Translations under genes and position numbers: made by a program | Notes under the pieces: model-generated | What the model saw: only the letters and a program-made list of their open reading frames with translations | The model's database searches: none | Told to the model about the DNA's origin: nothing | Assembly (NCBI RefSeq): GCF_026342405.1 | Contig: NZ_JAPEMU010000001.1 | Span: 2,976,001 to 3,040,000, forward strand | DNA length: 64,000 nucleotides | DNA from: Kitasatospora sp. NBC_00240 | Lineage (GTDB): Bacteria; Actinomycetota; Actinomycetes; Streptomycetales; Streptomycetaceae | Direction: 5' to 3' | Shown: one piece after another, positions 35,593 through 49,105 of the stretch | Layout: each line of letters opens with the position of its first letter | Position numbering within the stretch: position 1 is the stretch's first letter

Positions 35593-38061
35593 TCAGCGCT
35601 CGTCGCGCTTGTCCGCCTGCTCGCGCTCGGGGGCGCGGCCGTCGAAGTCCTCGTCGATCTCCAGGTCGTCCTCGTCGTAGTACTCCTCGACGTCTTCCTC
35701 GTCCTCGAAGATCTCCCGCTCGTCCGGCGCACCGCCGGCCGGGGCCTTGCCCTGCGACCTGGCGGGAGCCTCGGCGACGGCCTCCGCCGCGTCCTCGGAC
35801 TCGCCGTCCTCCTCGACGTCCAGGTCGGGGTCGAGCGCGTCGACGAACTCCAGGCCGTCGATCTCGGCCAGCCGCTCGGAGGCGTTGGTCGAACCGTCGG
35901 TGTCCGCGTCGGCCGCCTTGGCGAACCAGTCGCGGGCCTCGTCGGCCCGGCCGGCCGCGATCAGGGCCTCGGCATAGGCGTACCGCAGCCGGGCGCTCCA
36001 CGGGTGCACCGAGTTGGAGGCCAGCTCGGGGCTCTGCAGGGTGACCACGGCGGCGTCGAACTGCTCCATGTCGCCACGGGCACCGGCGGCGACCAGGCGC
36101 ATCTCGACCTGGCCGGCCTTGTCCAGCTGCTTCACCTCGGGCTCGCCGGCCATCGCCAGCGCGCGCTCGGGGCGGCCCAGACCGCGCTCGCAGTCGGCCA
36201 TCACCGGCCACAGGTCCACCCGGCCGGTCATCCGACGGGAGGCCCGGAACTCGGTGAGCGCCTCGGAGTAACGCTGCGTCACGTACGAGGCGAACCCGGC
36301 CGCCTCGCGCACGGCGGCGACGCGGGACGCCAGCCGCAGCGCGACGCGGGAGTACTGGTAGGCCTCCTCCGGCTCGGTGTCGAGCAGGCGGGCGACCATC
36401 ACCAGGTTGCGGGCGACGTCGTCCGCGAGGGTCTTGGGCAGGCTCTTGAGCTCCTGGCGCACGTCGGCGTCGATCTCGAAGCCGGTGACGTCCTCGGGGA
36501 TCGGCAGCCGCTTGACCGGCTCGAAGTTGCCACGACGGTCGTCGTAGCCCCCACGGTCGTCACGGCGGTACTCCTCCCGACGCCCCTCGAAGCGCCCACC
36601 CCCGCGGCTCTCGCCACGGTTCTCGTACGGCCGGCCACCGCGGTCGTCGCGGTTGTAGCCGCCGCCCGAGGGACGGTCGTCCCGACGGAAGCCACCGCCG
36701 GAGGGGCGGTCGTCACGACGCGGGCCACGGTCGTCACGGTCACGGTTGAAGCCGGACGGACGGTCATCGCGGTTGAAACCGCCACCGGAGGGGCGGTCGT
36801 CCCGACGGAAGCCACCACCGGAGGGCCGGTCGTCACGACGCGGGCCACGGTCGTCACGGTTGAAACTGCCACCGCCCGAGGGACGGTTGAAGCCGCCACC
36901 GGACGGACGGTCGTCACGACGCGGGCCACGGTCGTCACGGTTGAAGCCGGACGGACGGTCATCACGGTTGAAACCGCCACCCGAGGGGCGGTCGTCGCGG
37001 CGGAAGCCACCACGGTCGTCACGGTCGCGGTTGAAACCGCCGCCGGACGGACGGTCGTCACGGCGCGGGCCACGGTCGTCACGGTTGAAGCCGGACGGAC
37101 GGTCATCACGGTTGAAACCGCCACCCGAGGGGCGGTCGTCGCGGCGGAAGCCACCACGGTCGTCACGGTCGCGGTTGAAACCGCCACCGGACGGACGGTC
37201 GTCACGACGCGGACCACGGTCGTCACGGTTGAAGCCACCGCCCGAGGGACGGTTGTAGCCGCCGCCGGACGGACGATCATCGCGGCGCGGACCACGGTCA
37301 TCACGGTTGAAACCGCCACCCGAGGGGCGGTCGTCACGACGCGGGCCGCGGTCGTCACGGTTGAAACTGCCACCGCCGGAGGGGCGGTTGTAGCCACCGC
37401 CACCGGAGGGACGGTCGTCACGGCGCGGGCCGCGGTCATCACGGTTGAAGCCGGACGGACGGTCGTCACGGTTGAAACCGCCACCCGACGGACGGTCGTC
37501 ACGGCGGAAGCCACCCCCGGACGGGCGGTCGTCACGGCGGAAGCCACCACGGTCGTCACGGTCGCGGTTGAAGCCGCCACCGGACGGACGGTCGTCACGG
37601 CGCGGGCCGCGGTCATCACGGTTGAAGCCACCGCCCGAGGGACGGTTGTAGCCACCGCCGGACGGACGATCATCACGACGCGGGCCACGGTCATCACGGT
37701 TGAAACCGCCACCCGAGGGGCGATCGTCACGGCGCGGGCCGCGATCGTCACGGTTGAAACTGCCACCGCCGGAGGGGCGGTTGTAGCCACCGCCACCGGA
37801 GGGACGGTCGTCACGGCGCGGGCCGCGGTCGTCACGGTTGAAACTGCCACCGCCGGAGGGGCGGTTGTAGCCACCGCCACCGGAAGGGCGATCGTCACGG
37901 CGGGGGCCGCGGTCGTCACGGTTGTAGCCGCCACCGCCCGAGGGACGGTCGTCGCGGCGCGGGCCACGGTCATCACGGTTGAAGCCACCGCGGGACCGGG
38001 GCTCGTAGCCGCGGCCGTCGTCCGGGCGGCGCTCGGGTCGGTCCTGGGGCGGGTTCGGCAT
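35593..38061 (-). CDS. TPR-like protein with giant Arg/Asp/Gly repeat N-terminus
   Basis: An 822-residue protein. Residues about 10-510 are imperfect repeats of NRDDRGPRRDDRPSGGG (variants GYNRPSGGG, GGFRRDDRPSGG), strongly Arg/Asp/Gly-rich and disordered. A folded helical part follows (about 515-720, starting VKRLPIPEDVTGFEIDADV) with TPR-like helices such as EALTEFRASRRMTG and ARLRYAYAEALIAAGRADEA. The C-terminus is highly acidic (EDEEDVEEYYDEDD). The composition recalls RNA-binding RGG/RDD proteins. It starts 180 nt beyond the rRNA operon terminator. A role in RNA or ribosome biology is inference from composition and position only. Confidence 0.75.
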   Translation of the reverse strand: MPNPPQDRPERRPDDGRGYEPRSRGGFNRDDRGPRRDDRPSGGGGYNRDDRGPRRDDRPSGGGGYNRPSGGGSFNRDDRGPRRDDRPSGGGGYNRPSGGGSFNRDDRGPRRDDRPSGGGFNRDDRGPRRDDRPSGGGYNRPSGGGFNRDDRGPRRDDRPSGGGFNRDRDDRGGFRRDDRPSGGGFRRDDRPSGGGFNRDDRPSGFNRDDRGPRRDDRPSGGGGYNRPSGGGSFNRDDRGPRRDDRPSGGGFNRDDRGPRRDDRPSGGGYNRPSGGGFNRDDRGPRRDDRPSGGGFNRDRDDRGGFRRDDRPSGGGFNRDDRPSGFNRDDRGPRRDDRPSGGGFNRDRDDRGGFRRDDRPSGGGFNRDDRPSGFNRDDRGPRRDDRPSGGGFNRPSGGGSFNRDDRGPRRDDRPSGGGFRRDDRPSGGGFNRDDRPSGFNRDRDDRGPRRDDRPSGGGFRRDDRPSGGGYNRDDRGGRPYENRGESRGGGRFEGRREEYRRDDRGGYDDRRGNFEPVKRLPIPEDVTGFEIDADVRQELKSLPKTLADDVARNLVMVARLLDTEPEEAYQYSRVALRLASRVAAVREAAGFASYVTQRYSEALTEFRASRRMTGRVDLWPVMADCERGLGRPERALAMAGEPEVKQLDKAGQVEMRLVAAGARGDMEQFDAAVVTLQSPELASNSVHPWSARLRYAYAEALIAAGRADEARDWFAKAADADTDGSTNASERLAEIDGLEFVDALDPDLDVEEDGESEDAAEAVAEAPARSQGKAPAGGAPDEREIFEDEEDVEEYYDEDDLEIDEDFDGRAPEREQADKRDER
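36530..38040 (-). repeat. Coding repeat array (RDDRGP/RPSGGG units)
   Basis: About 1.5 kb of 18-60 bp units such as GGACGGACGGTCGTCACG and CGGGCCACGGTCGTCACG (plus strand), with long stretches nearly identical between copies (for example 36940-37060 and 37080-37200). Recombination between copies is likely, and the region is prone to assembly collapse. Confidence 0.9.
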
Positions 38062-38238
38062 CGTGGTGACTCCTTCTGCTACTTCAGCTCTACCGCTACC
38101 TCGGGCGACACCAGCGCCCGGAGCGGTTCGATGCCGGCCTCGTGGCCGCGCACCATCTCCATTGTCCGGCATCCGGGACAACCCCGCGTCTGGGCGGAGG
38201 TCCCGAGCAGCCGGATTACCTGCGTTCGAGAAAAACAA

Positions 38239-38279
38239 AAAGGCCGTGGCCCCAGCGAATCGCTGGGGCCACGGCCTTT
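38239..38279 (-). terminator. rRNA operon terminator
   Basis: A perfect 19-bp stem with an AAT loop, followed on the minus strand by TTTGTTTTTCTC. This is a textbook intrinsic terminator with a U tract, unlike the other hairpins here, about 10 nt after the 5S 3' end. Confidence 0.93.
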
Positions 38280-38289
38280 GAATGATTGT

Positions 38290-38406
38290 TCGGCGGCGTC
38301 CTACTCTCCCACAGGGTCCCCCCTGCAGTACCATCGGCGCAACGAGGCTTAGCTTCCGGGTTCGGAATGTAACCGGGCGTTTCCCTCGTGCTATGACCAC
38401 CGAAAC
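38290..38406 (-). rRNA. rrf: 5S ribosomal RNA
   Basis: About 117 nt. On the minus strand it begins GTTTCGGTGGTCATAGC and contains CCCGGTTACATTCCGAACC and ends near AGTAGGACGCCGCCGAAC, the actinobacterial 5S pattern. Ends are estimated to within a few bases. Confidence 0.95.
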
Positions 38407-38536
38407 CCTATCGGGTATTCAGCGAAACACACTTTTTAGTTAAGAGGTGTCTCTTTATCGTGGTTGGACCGATACTTCGGTCCGTCACCGGCGATAGCTG
38501 TTCGCTACCCGGGAACCACACAGTGAACGCGAGCGT

Positions 38537-43469
<4,933 letters not shown>

Positions 43470-43998
43470 TGTCTGCCGGTAATCCGGCGAGCCACTCGCG
43501 TTGAGCGGCACGGCAACCAACCGGAATAGGCGGTCCCGCGCACTGCGTCCTCGCTAGTGTTTTGTTACTAAAGGAATCTCCAACCCGGATCAAGTGATCC
43601 AGGCCGGGGATGTCAACATATCTGGCGTTGACTTTTGGCACGCTGTTGAGTTCTCAAGGAACGGACACTTCCTTCGAGCCACTCTCGTGAACTCTCCGGG
43701 CGCTTCGTTCTTTCGTGTCTCCAGCTTATCAGATCCGTTCCGCTCCGTTTTCCCGGAGTTTCACTTTTCCAACCCTGGCCGGCCAGGTCCGCTTTTCTGC
43801 GGCGACCTCCACATTAGCGCATTTCCGGAGTGATCCGAAATTCACCGATTCTTTGCACGACACACACGCAGAAGCGCACCCAAATGAATGGGGGTCGAGT
43901 GAAGAGAAGGTACGAGCTGAATGTGCTGGTCGCTCCGGTCGGTCCGGTCCAGCCGCTAGGCCTTCCCGCTCACCCGCCCGGTTCAGGCGACTCGTCCA
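43470..43998 (-). promoter_or_regulatory. rRNA operon leader with further promoters
   Basis: The minus-strand leader has at least two more -10-like elements, TAATGT at 43811-43816 and TAAGCT at 43723-43728. The inverted repeat TTGAG-AA-CTCAA is at 43646-43657, and TTGACA at 43609-43614 is a further -35-like hexamer. Multiple promoters upstream of rrn are usual in Streptomyces. There are no genes here on either strand. Confidence 0.65.
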
Positions 43999-44027
43999 AC
44001 ACTAGGCCACTCATCCGGCGCCGTCAA
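43999..44027 (-). promoter_or_regulatory. Distal rrn promoter
   Basis: TTGACG (44027-44022) and TAGTGT (44004-43999) separated by exactly 17 bp, a near-consensus vegetative sigma promoter facing the 16S gene. It begins 4 bp after the tyrS terminator. Confidence 0.75.
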
Positions 44028-44030
44028 ACA

Positions 44031-44066
44031 CCTGGGGGCCGGATCTGTCCAGATCCGGCCCCCAGG
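44031..44066 (-). terminator. tyrS terminator
   Basis: A perfect 16-bp stem (with GGGGGCCGGATCT / AGATCCGGCCCCC) and GTCC loop, 32 nt past the tyrS stop and directly before the first rrn promoter. Confidence 0.88.
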
Positions 44067-44098
44067 GCTCGAAGACACAGCTCAACCTACGTCTGTTT

Positions 44099-45373
44099 TC
44101 AGCCTTCTGACGTCAACTCAACCGCGGCGAGGTTGCGCTTTCCCCGGCGCAGGACCAGCCAGCGGCCGTGCAGCAGGTCCTCGGCGGCCGGGGCCGCCTC
44201 CTCGTCCGTCACCTTGGTGTTGTTGAGGTACGCGCCGCCCTCCTTCACCGTGCGCCGGGCCGCGGAACGGCTCGGCGCCAGGCCGACGGCGACCAGCAGG
44301 TCCACGATCGGGAGCAGCTCGGTGACCTCGGCCTTAGGGACCTCCGCGAGGGCCGCGGCCAGGGTCGGGGCCTCCAGGTCGGCCAGGTCGCCCTGGCCGA
44401 AGAGCGCCTTGGAGGCGGCCACGGCCCGCTCGTACTGGTCGGCGCCGTGGACGAGCGTGGTCAGCTCCTCGGCCAGCGCACGCTGGGCGAGTCGCGCGGC
44501 GGGGCGCTCGGCCGTCTCGCGCTCCAGTTGCTCGATCTCCTCCTTCGAGCGGAAGCTGAAGATCCGCAGGAAGGTGGAGACGTCCCGGTCGTCCGCGTTC
44601 AGCCAGAACTGGTAGAAGGCGTACGGCGTGGTGAGTTCGGGGTCGAGCCAGACGGTGCCCGACTCGGTCTTGCCGAACTTGGTGCCGTCGGCCTTGACGA
44701 TCAGCGGGGTGGCCAGCGCGTGCACCGACTTGCCCTCCGCCTTGCGGATCAGGTCCGTACCGGCCGTGAGGTTGCCCCACTGGTCGCTGCCGCCGGTCTG
44801 CAGGGTGCAGCCGTGGCGGCGGTTGAGCTCCAGGTAGTCCATCCCCTGGAGGATCTGGTAGCTGAACTCGGTGTAGCTGATCCCCGCGTCGGAGTTGAGC
44901 CGGCGGGCGACAGCCTCCTTCGCGATCATGTTGTTGACCCGGAAGTACTTGCCCACGTCGCGCAGCAGGCTGATCGCCGACATGCCGGACGTCCAGTCCA
45001 GGTTGTTGACCATGCGGGCCGCGTACTCGCCCTCGAAGTCGAGGAAGCGCGAGATCTGGCCACGCAGTCGCTCCACCCAGGCGGCCACCGTCTCGGGGTC
45101 GTTGAGCACCCGCTCGGCGGTGGGCTTGGGGTCGCCGATCAGGCCGGTGGCGCCGCCGACCAGGCCGAGCGGGAGGTTACCGGCGTCCTGGATCCGGCGC
45201 ATGGTGAGGATCTGCACCAGGTTGCCGAGGTGCAGGCTCACGGCCGTCGGGTCGAAGCCGCAATAGAACGTGACCGGGCCGTCCGCGAACGCCTTGCGCA
45301 GGGCGTCCTCGTCGGTTGACAGGGCGATCAGCCCACGCCACCGCAGCTCGTCGACGATGTCCGTCACGGTCAC
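44099..45373 (-). CDS. tyrS: Tyrosyl-tRNA synthetase
   Basis: A 424-residue class I synthetase charging tRNA-Tyr. The active site shows [17 protein letters not shown] near 38 (HIGH-equivalent HLGN), [20 protein letters not shown] near 178, and KFGKTESG near 230 (KMSKS-equivalent). The C-terminal S4-like domain (about 355-420) has [20 protein letters not shown]. The GTG start at 45373 follows AAGGAGA. Length fits the TyrRS type of this group. It is a single gene with its own terminator; no T-box is seen upstream. Confidence 0.96.
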   Translation of the reverse strand: MTVTDIVDELRWRGLIALSTDEDALRKAFADGPVTFYCGFDPTAVSLHLGNLVQILTMRRIQDAGNLPLGLVGGATGLIGDPKPTAERVLNDPETVAAWVERLRGQISRFLDFEGEYAARMVNNLDWTSGMSAISLLRDVGKYFRVNNMIAKEAVARRLNSDAGISYTEFSYQILQGMDYLELNRRHGCTLQTGGSDQWGNLTAGTDLIRKAEGKSVHALATPLIVKADGTKFGKTESGTVWLDPELTTPYAFYQFWLNADDRDVSTFLRIFSFRSKEEIEQLERETAERPAARLAQRALAEELTTLVHGADQYERAVAASKALFGQGDLADLEAPTLAAALAEVPKAEVTELLPIVDLLVAVGLAPSRSAARRTVKEGGAYLNNTKVTDEEAAPAAEDLLHGRWLVLRRGKRNLAAVELTSEG

Positions 45374-45649
45374 GCTTCTCCTTCGATCGGGCGCCCGGCC
45401 CAGGGGGCGGGCCCTGTTCGATCGGGCCCGGGGACGGTACGGCTCCAGCGTTGTAGAGGGTACGCGTTCCCGGCCGGCGAGTTTCCGTCCCGGCGTGCTT
45501 CGAAGCCGGCGTGCGGCCGGTCCGACACCGGATATTCCGTTGTTCGTCGGCCCCGTGCCCGTTCACAGTGGTCCCACCGCCGTGCGGCGGCAGTGACGTG
45601 TGAGGAGCCGGTCGTGCCACCTTGGCGCGCCCGCAGGGAGGTGGCCGAG

Positions 45650-46177
45650 GTGCGCAACACGCTGGTGCTCAATGCGAGCTACGAGCCGCTGACGACTGTG
45701 TCGTTGCAGCGGGCGGTGGTTCTGGTGCTGCAGGACAAGGCCGTCGTCGAGCAGGCTCATCCTCTGCGCACGGTGCGCGGTACGGGTGTGAGTGTTCCGG
45801 TACCGCGGGTGATCAGACTCCAACGGTACGTCAGGGTGCCGTTCCGACAACGGGCCCCGTGGTCGCGGCGGGGGGTATTGGTACGTGACCAGCACCTGTG
45901 CGCCTACTGCGGGTGCCGGGCGACCACCGTCGACCACCTGCAGCCGAAGTCGCGCGGCGGGGCCGACAGCTGGCTGAACACTGTGGCCGCCTGCGCGGAG
46001 GACAACCAGCGCAAGGCCGACCGGACACCGGAGCAGGCGGGCATGCGGCTGCTCCGCAAGCCGTTCGAGCCGACGCCGCAGGCCACCCTGATGCTGGCGC
46101 TGGGGCTGCGCGGAACGGACGTCCGGGAGCTGGCCGCCTGGCTGCCGCCGACCGCGTCGATGACCGCGGCCGCCTGA
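45650..46177 (+). CDS. HNH endonuclease family protein
   Basis: A 175-residue protein. After a conserved N-terminus (RNTLVLNASYEPLTTVSLQR) comes an HNH zinc-finger-like nuclease: CAYCGCRATTVDHLQPKSRG near residues 84-103, then WLNTVAACAEDNQRKADRTP. Both CXXC-type cysteines and the DH and N residues are present. This is a widespread actinobacterial housekeeping-like HNH family with no defined substrate. The GTG at 45650 follows AGGGAGG at 8 nt; a GTG at 45641 is an alternative. It is divergent from tyrS. Confidence 0.87.
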   Translation: MRNTLVLNASYEPLTTVSLQRAVVLVLQDKAVVEQAHPLRTVRGTGVSVPVPRVIRLQRYVRVPFRQRAPWSRRGVLVRDQHLCAYCGCRATTVDHLQPKSRGGADSWLNTVAACAEDNQRKADRTPEQAGMRLLRKPFEPTPQATLMLALGLRGTDVRELAAWLPPTASMTAAA

Positions 46178-46263
46178 GGGCTCGGTCCCGACGGCGACCC
46201 TCCCGAGGACCGCCCGCGGTGATCGCGTCGAACAGGCGCGATCACCGGCCGGGTGAGCAGTGT

Positions 46264-46302
46264 CGGTGGGCCGGCCCGATCGGGGGACCGGCCGGCCCAC
46301 CG
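46264..46302. terminator. Hairpin between HNH and PQQ-like genes
   Basis: An 11-bp stem (CGGTGGGCCGG / CCGGCCCACCG) with a loop of 17 nt that itself holds CCGATCGG, between convergent genes. Confidence 0.6.
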
Positions 46303-46405
46303 GCCGGGCGCGGTACGGCACGGGAGACCGGGCCGGCGGCGCGTCCGACCGGACCGGGGCGCGCGGCCGGGCCCTGGTGGACGGCCCGGGCCCGGCAGCG
46401 CCGGA

Positions 46406-48457
46406 TCAGCCCTTGGCCTGGTAGGCGGCGGCCACGCCGAAGGTCGCGGAGTGCTCGGGAACGGCGATCACCTTGCCGCCGCCCAGCAGGACCCGGCCGG
46501 CGATCAGCAGCGAACCGGTGCCCTGCGGGAAATTGCCGCCGACGGTCTCGGTGCCGTCGGCCAGGGCGAAGCGGCTGAGGCGGGCGGGCTGGCCGAGCCG
46601 CTCGTCCGCGGCGAGCAGCAGCGCGCCGTTGTCCAGGCCCACGGCCCTGACCTTGCCCTTCTCGGCGGTCGGCGCCTTCCACAGCTGCTTGCCGGTACTG
46701 AGGTCGTACGCGGCGACGGTGACGGGGCCGCCCGCGACGGGGGTCAGGGTGACGGCCATCGTCCGGTCCTGGAAGTACATACCGGGAGTGGCCGAAAAGC
46801 TTCCGTGCACCACGTCGATCCGGGTGTCGTTCGCGACGACCGGGATCTCGGTGGCCGGGTCGCCCGCGGGGCCCCAGGCGAAGATCCGGTCGTCGGTGGT
46901 GGCCGCGCCCGTGGTCGCGACGACCGCGGGCTCGGCGGAGAGCACGCTGACCGTCCGCGGCTGGTTGTTGAGACCTCGCCACCAGCCGACCTTGCCGTCG
47001 GCGGTGTTCAGCGAGACGGCCTGGTCGACCGGGGTGGAGTCGGCGCAGCTGCTGTGCAGCACGACGGTCTTGGCGCCGACGCCGCCCGCCAAGGTGCAGA
47101 ACTTGCCCTGCCCGGTGTACTGCCAGATGTCGGCGCCGTCGGCGGACTGCCAGGCGACCGCCTTGTCGTCCCCGACCGCGATCACCTTGTCCTCGGTGAC
47201 GCCTATCCGGGCCGCGTACTTCTCCTTGGCGTCGGACAGGGTCTTCGTCCAGACGGTCTTCCCGGTCCGGGTGTCGACGGCCACCACCAGGGTGCAGGGG
47301 CTGTTCGGGTCGGCCTGGGGCCGGAACAGCGCGGCGCCCAGGCCGGCGGCGTTGACCGAGGGCGAGAGGCCGCAGGGGACGGCCCCGGCGGCCGGCGGCT
47401 CCACCGACCAGGTGGGCTTGCCGGCGGCCAGGTCGTAGGCGTGCACGCCGGTGCTCTCCGCCCGGACGACGCCCTCGTCGAGCAGCCAGCCACCGATCAG
47501 GGTGTCGTCGGCGCCCGGCTGCGCGGCGGCGGGCTCGGCCGACCAGACCTTGGCGTGGGCGACGGTGAAGCCCTTCTCGGCGGAGCTGCCGGCTGCCGCC
47601 CCACCACCCCCGCTCTCGCCCCTGACCATCAGGCCGGCGGCGACCAGGACGGCCAGGGCGGCCACTCCGGCGCCGGCCCGGATCAGCAGGGTGCGGCGGC
47701 CGGGCGCGTGGTCGGCCGAGACCACGGCCCCGGCCGCGGCCCGGGCCTTGTCCACCAGTGACGGGCGGGTGCGGTCGCCGGCGGGGTCCGCGGCGTCCGC
47801 GGGGCGGGCGGTCGGGCGTCCCACCCGCAGCGGACGATCGGCGTCGGGGTCGGGGTCCTCCGGTGCGCCTTCGGTCGCGTCCGCCGCTGCGGGCTCAGCG
47901 GTGAAGGGCACGTAGCCGTCCGGCGACCGCTCGGCACCGGGCGGGGCGTACAGCTGCTGGTCCGATCCGCCCTGCTGGACGGTGTACGGGGTGTACTGCC
48001 CGTACGGGGACTGCTCCTCGTACACGTGGCCGGATTCGTACGCCGTCCCGGTGCCGTGGAAGGTCCGGCCGAACTGCGGCTCCGCGTACTGCTGCGGTGT
48101 GCCGTACGGCGACTCACCGTAGGACTGGCCGCCGTAGGGCTGCTCGCCGTACGGCGACTGTCCGAAGGAGTCCTGTCCGAACGAGGTCTGCCCGTAGGAC
48201 GGCCCGCCGTAGCCGCTCGGGTCGTACACGCCGCCGCCGTGGGCACCGCTGTCGTAGGCGCCGGCGTCGTGGCCGGTGCCCGGCTGCGGGTGGGCGCCGG
48301 GGTAGGCCTCGGGGGCGCGCGGCGGGGGGACGGACTCCTGCCACTGCTGCCCGTACTCACCGGACTGCCAGGGCTGCTGCGGCTCGCTGCCGAAGGGCGG
48401 CCGGCCGGTGGCGCCGGCGGAGTACCCCTGGTCGGCGGGGGGAGGGTCCTGAGCCAT
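46406..48457 (-). CDS. Membrane-anchored PQQ-like beta-propeller protein
   Basis: A 683-residue protein. Residues 1-245 are disordered and Gln/Gly/Tyr/Pro-rich (cytoplasmic side), with repeats such as YGQTSFGQDSFGQSPYGEQP. One transmembrane helix follows (about 262-280, LIRAGAGVAALAVLVAAGLM). The extracellular remainder (about 300-683) is a PQQ-like/WD-type beta-propeller, with blades marked by LVVAVDTRTGKTVWTKTLSD, VAWQSADGADIWQYTGQGK and VAAYDLSTGKQLWKAP. PQQ binding itself is unlikely to be needed. Such proteins may sense or scaffold at the envelope; the ligand is unknown. The ATG at 48457 is the start. Confidence 0.82.
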   Translation of the reverse strand: MAQDPPPADQGYSAGATGRPPFGSEPQQPWQSGEYGQQWQESVPPPRAPEAYPGAHPQPGTGHDAGAYDSGAHGGGVYDPSGYGGPSYGQTSFGQDSFGQSPYGEQPYGGQSYGESPYGTPQQYAEPQFGRTFHGTGTAYESGHVYEEQSPYGQYTPYTVQQGGSDQQLYAPPGAERSPDGYVPFTAEPAAADATEGAPEDPDPDADRPLRVGRPTARPADAADPAGDRTRPSLVDKARAAAGAVVSADHAPGRRTLLIRAGAGVAALAVLVAAGLMVRGESGGGGAAAGSSAEKGFTVAHAKVWSAEPAAAQPGADDTLIGGWLLDEGVVRAESTGVHAYDLAAGKPTWSVEPPAAGAVPCGLSPSVNAAGLGAALFRPQADPNSPCTLVVAVDTRTGKTVWTKTLSDAKEKYAARIGVTEDKVIAVGDDKAVAWQSADGADIWQYTGQGKFCTLAGGVGAKTVVLHSSCADSTPVDQAVSLNTADGKVGWWRGLNNQPRTVSVLSAEPAVVATTGAATTDDRIFAWGPAGDPATEIPVVANDTRIDVVHGSFSATPGMYFQDRTMAVTLTPVAGGPVTVAAYDLSTGKQLWKAPTAEKGKVRAVGLDNGALLLAADERLGQPARLSRFALADGTETVGGNFPQGTGSLLIAGRVLLGGGKVIAVPEHSATFGVAAAYQAKG

Positions 48458-48506
48458 GTGTTCCGTCCCTCCCGGCGCTCTGCGATGCGGCAGTCAGCAT
48501 CTCACG

Positions 48507-48533
48507 CCGGGCGGAGCGGGCCGCTCCGCCCGG
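48507..48533 (-). terminator. Terminator after the pterin dehydratase gene
   Basis: CCGGGCGGAG / CTCCGCCCGG arms (10 bp, extendable) with a 7-nt loop, 45 nt past the stop and before the PQQ-like gene. Confidence 0.65.
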
Positions 48534-48578
48534 TAGGGAGGTGTGGTGAACAGGTGGCCGACCGCGCCGGCGGCCCTG

Positions 48579-48884
48579 TCACGCGTCCGGGGCCTCGGCC
48601 CGCAGGGCGGTGTCGATGCGGGCGGCGAGGGCGAGGTCGAGGGCGGTGAGGCCGCCCGCGCTGTGGGTGGACAGCGCGAAGTGCAGGGTCCGCCAGCGGA
48701 TGTCGATGTCCGGGTGGTGGTCGAGCTCCTCCGCGTCCGCCGCGACCGCGACCACCACCCGGATCGCCGCCGGGAAGTCCTTGGCGTCCGCGGTCCGGAC
48801 GATCGTGTCGCCCACCCGCGACCACTCGGGGATGCCGGTCAGGGCGGCGGTGATCTCGCCCTCCGTCAGTCGAACTCTGCTCAT
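48579..48884 (-). CDS. 4a-hydroxytetrahydrobiopterin dehydratase
   Basis: A 101-residue pterin-4a-carbinolamine dehydratase. The family motif EELDHHPDIDIRW (about 52-64) holds the catalytic histidines, followed by VHF-type LHFALSTHSAGGLTALD. It dehydrates 4a-hydroxytetrahydropterin in pterin recycling. No pterin-dependent hydroxylase gene is nearby, so the physiological partner is unclear. The ATG follows GGGAG at 7 nt. Confidence 0.92.
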   Translation of the reverse strand: MSRVRLTEGEITAALTGIPEWSRVGDTIVRTADAKDFPAAIRVVVAVAADAEELDHHPDIDIRWRTLHFALSTHSAGGLTALDLALAARIDTALRAEAPDA

Positions 48885-48941
48885 CGGTCCACTCCCGGGT
48901 GCTGTTGGGGTCAGGTCGTCCGGCGCGGGCGGGCCACCGGG

Positions 48942-49094
48942 TCACCTGCCGTTGCGGGAGGTGCCGGCCGTCGCCGCGGTGCGTTCCGGGCGGAAAGTGC
49001 ACTCGTCGGAGCATATGAAGGCGGAACCGTCCGGGGTCGGCGACACCTCGCAGCGTTCGCAGATCTCGCGCTTTTCCCGGGGCGCCGGGACTCC
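48942..49094 (-). pseudogene. Decayed DUF1272 zinc-finger gene
   Basis: Reading on the minus strand from about 49094 gives REICERCEVSPTPDG, then FICSDECTFRPERTAATAG and a stop at 48942. The first half matches DUF1272 proteins (CERC ... ICSYECTFC). Several positions expected to be zinc-binding Cys are Arg, Ser or Gly, each one base from a Cys codon. Bases after the stop, in another frame, resemble the usual C-terminal extension. No ATG or GTG start is in frame near the beginning. It follows the TSUP transporter gene. Identification rests on recall of the family, so it is tentative. Confidence 0.5.
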
Positions 49095-49105
49095 CCGTCC
49101 GGTGA

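Noticed and set aside
36530..38040. Possible CRISPR array
   Set aside because: Repeats are in-frame coding units of varying length with no unique spacers of constant size, and no cas gene is nearby.
35554..38352. A 932-codon open frame on the plus strand, rich in Val/Thr
   Set aside because: It is the complement of the Arg/Asp/Gly repeat array; GC-rich repeats keep all frames open. No ribosome-binding site, and the minus-strand protein has a real folded domain.
45374..45649. T-box leader for tyrS
   Set aside because: No T-box consensus or antiterminator structure is seen; tyrS has only a short leader with a normal ribosome-binding site.
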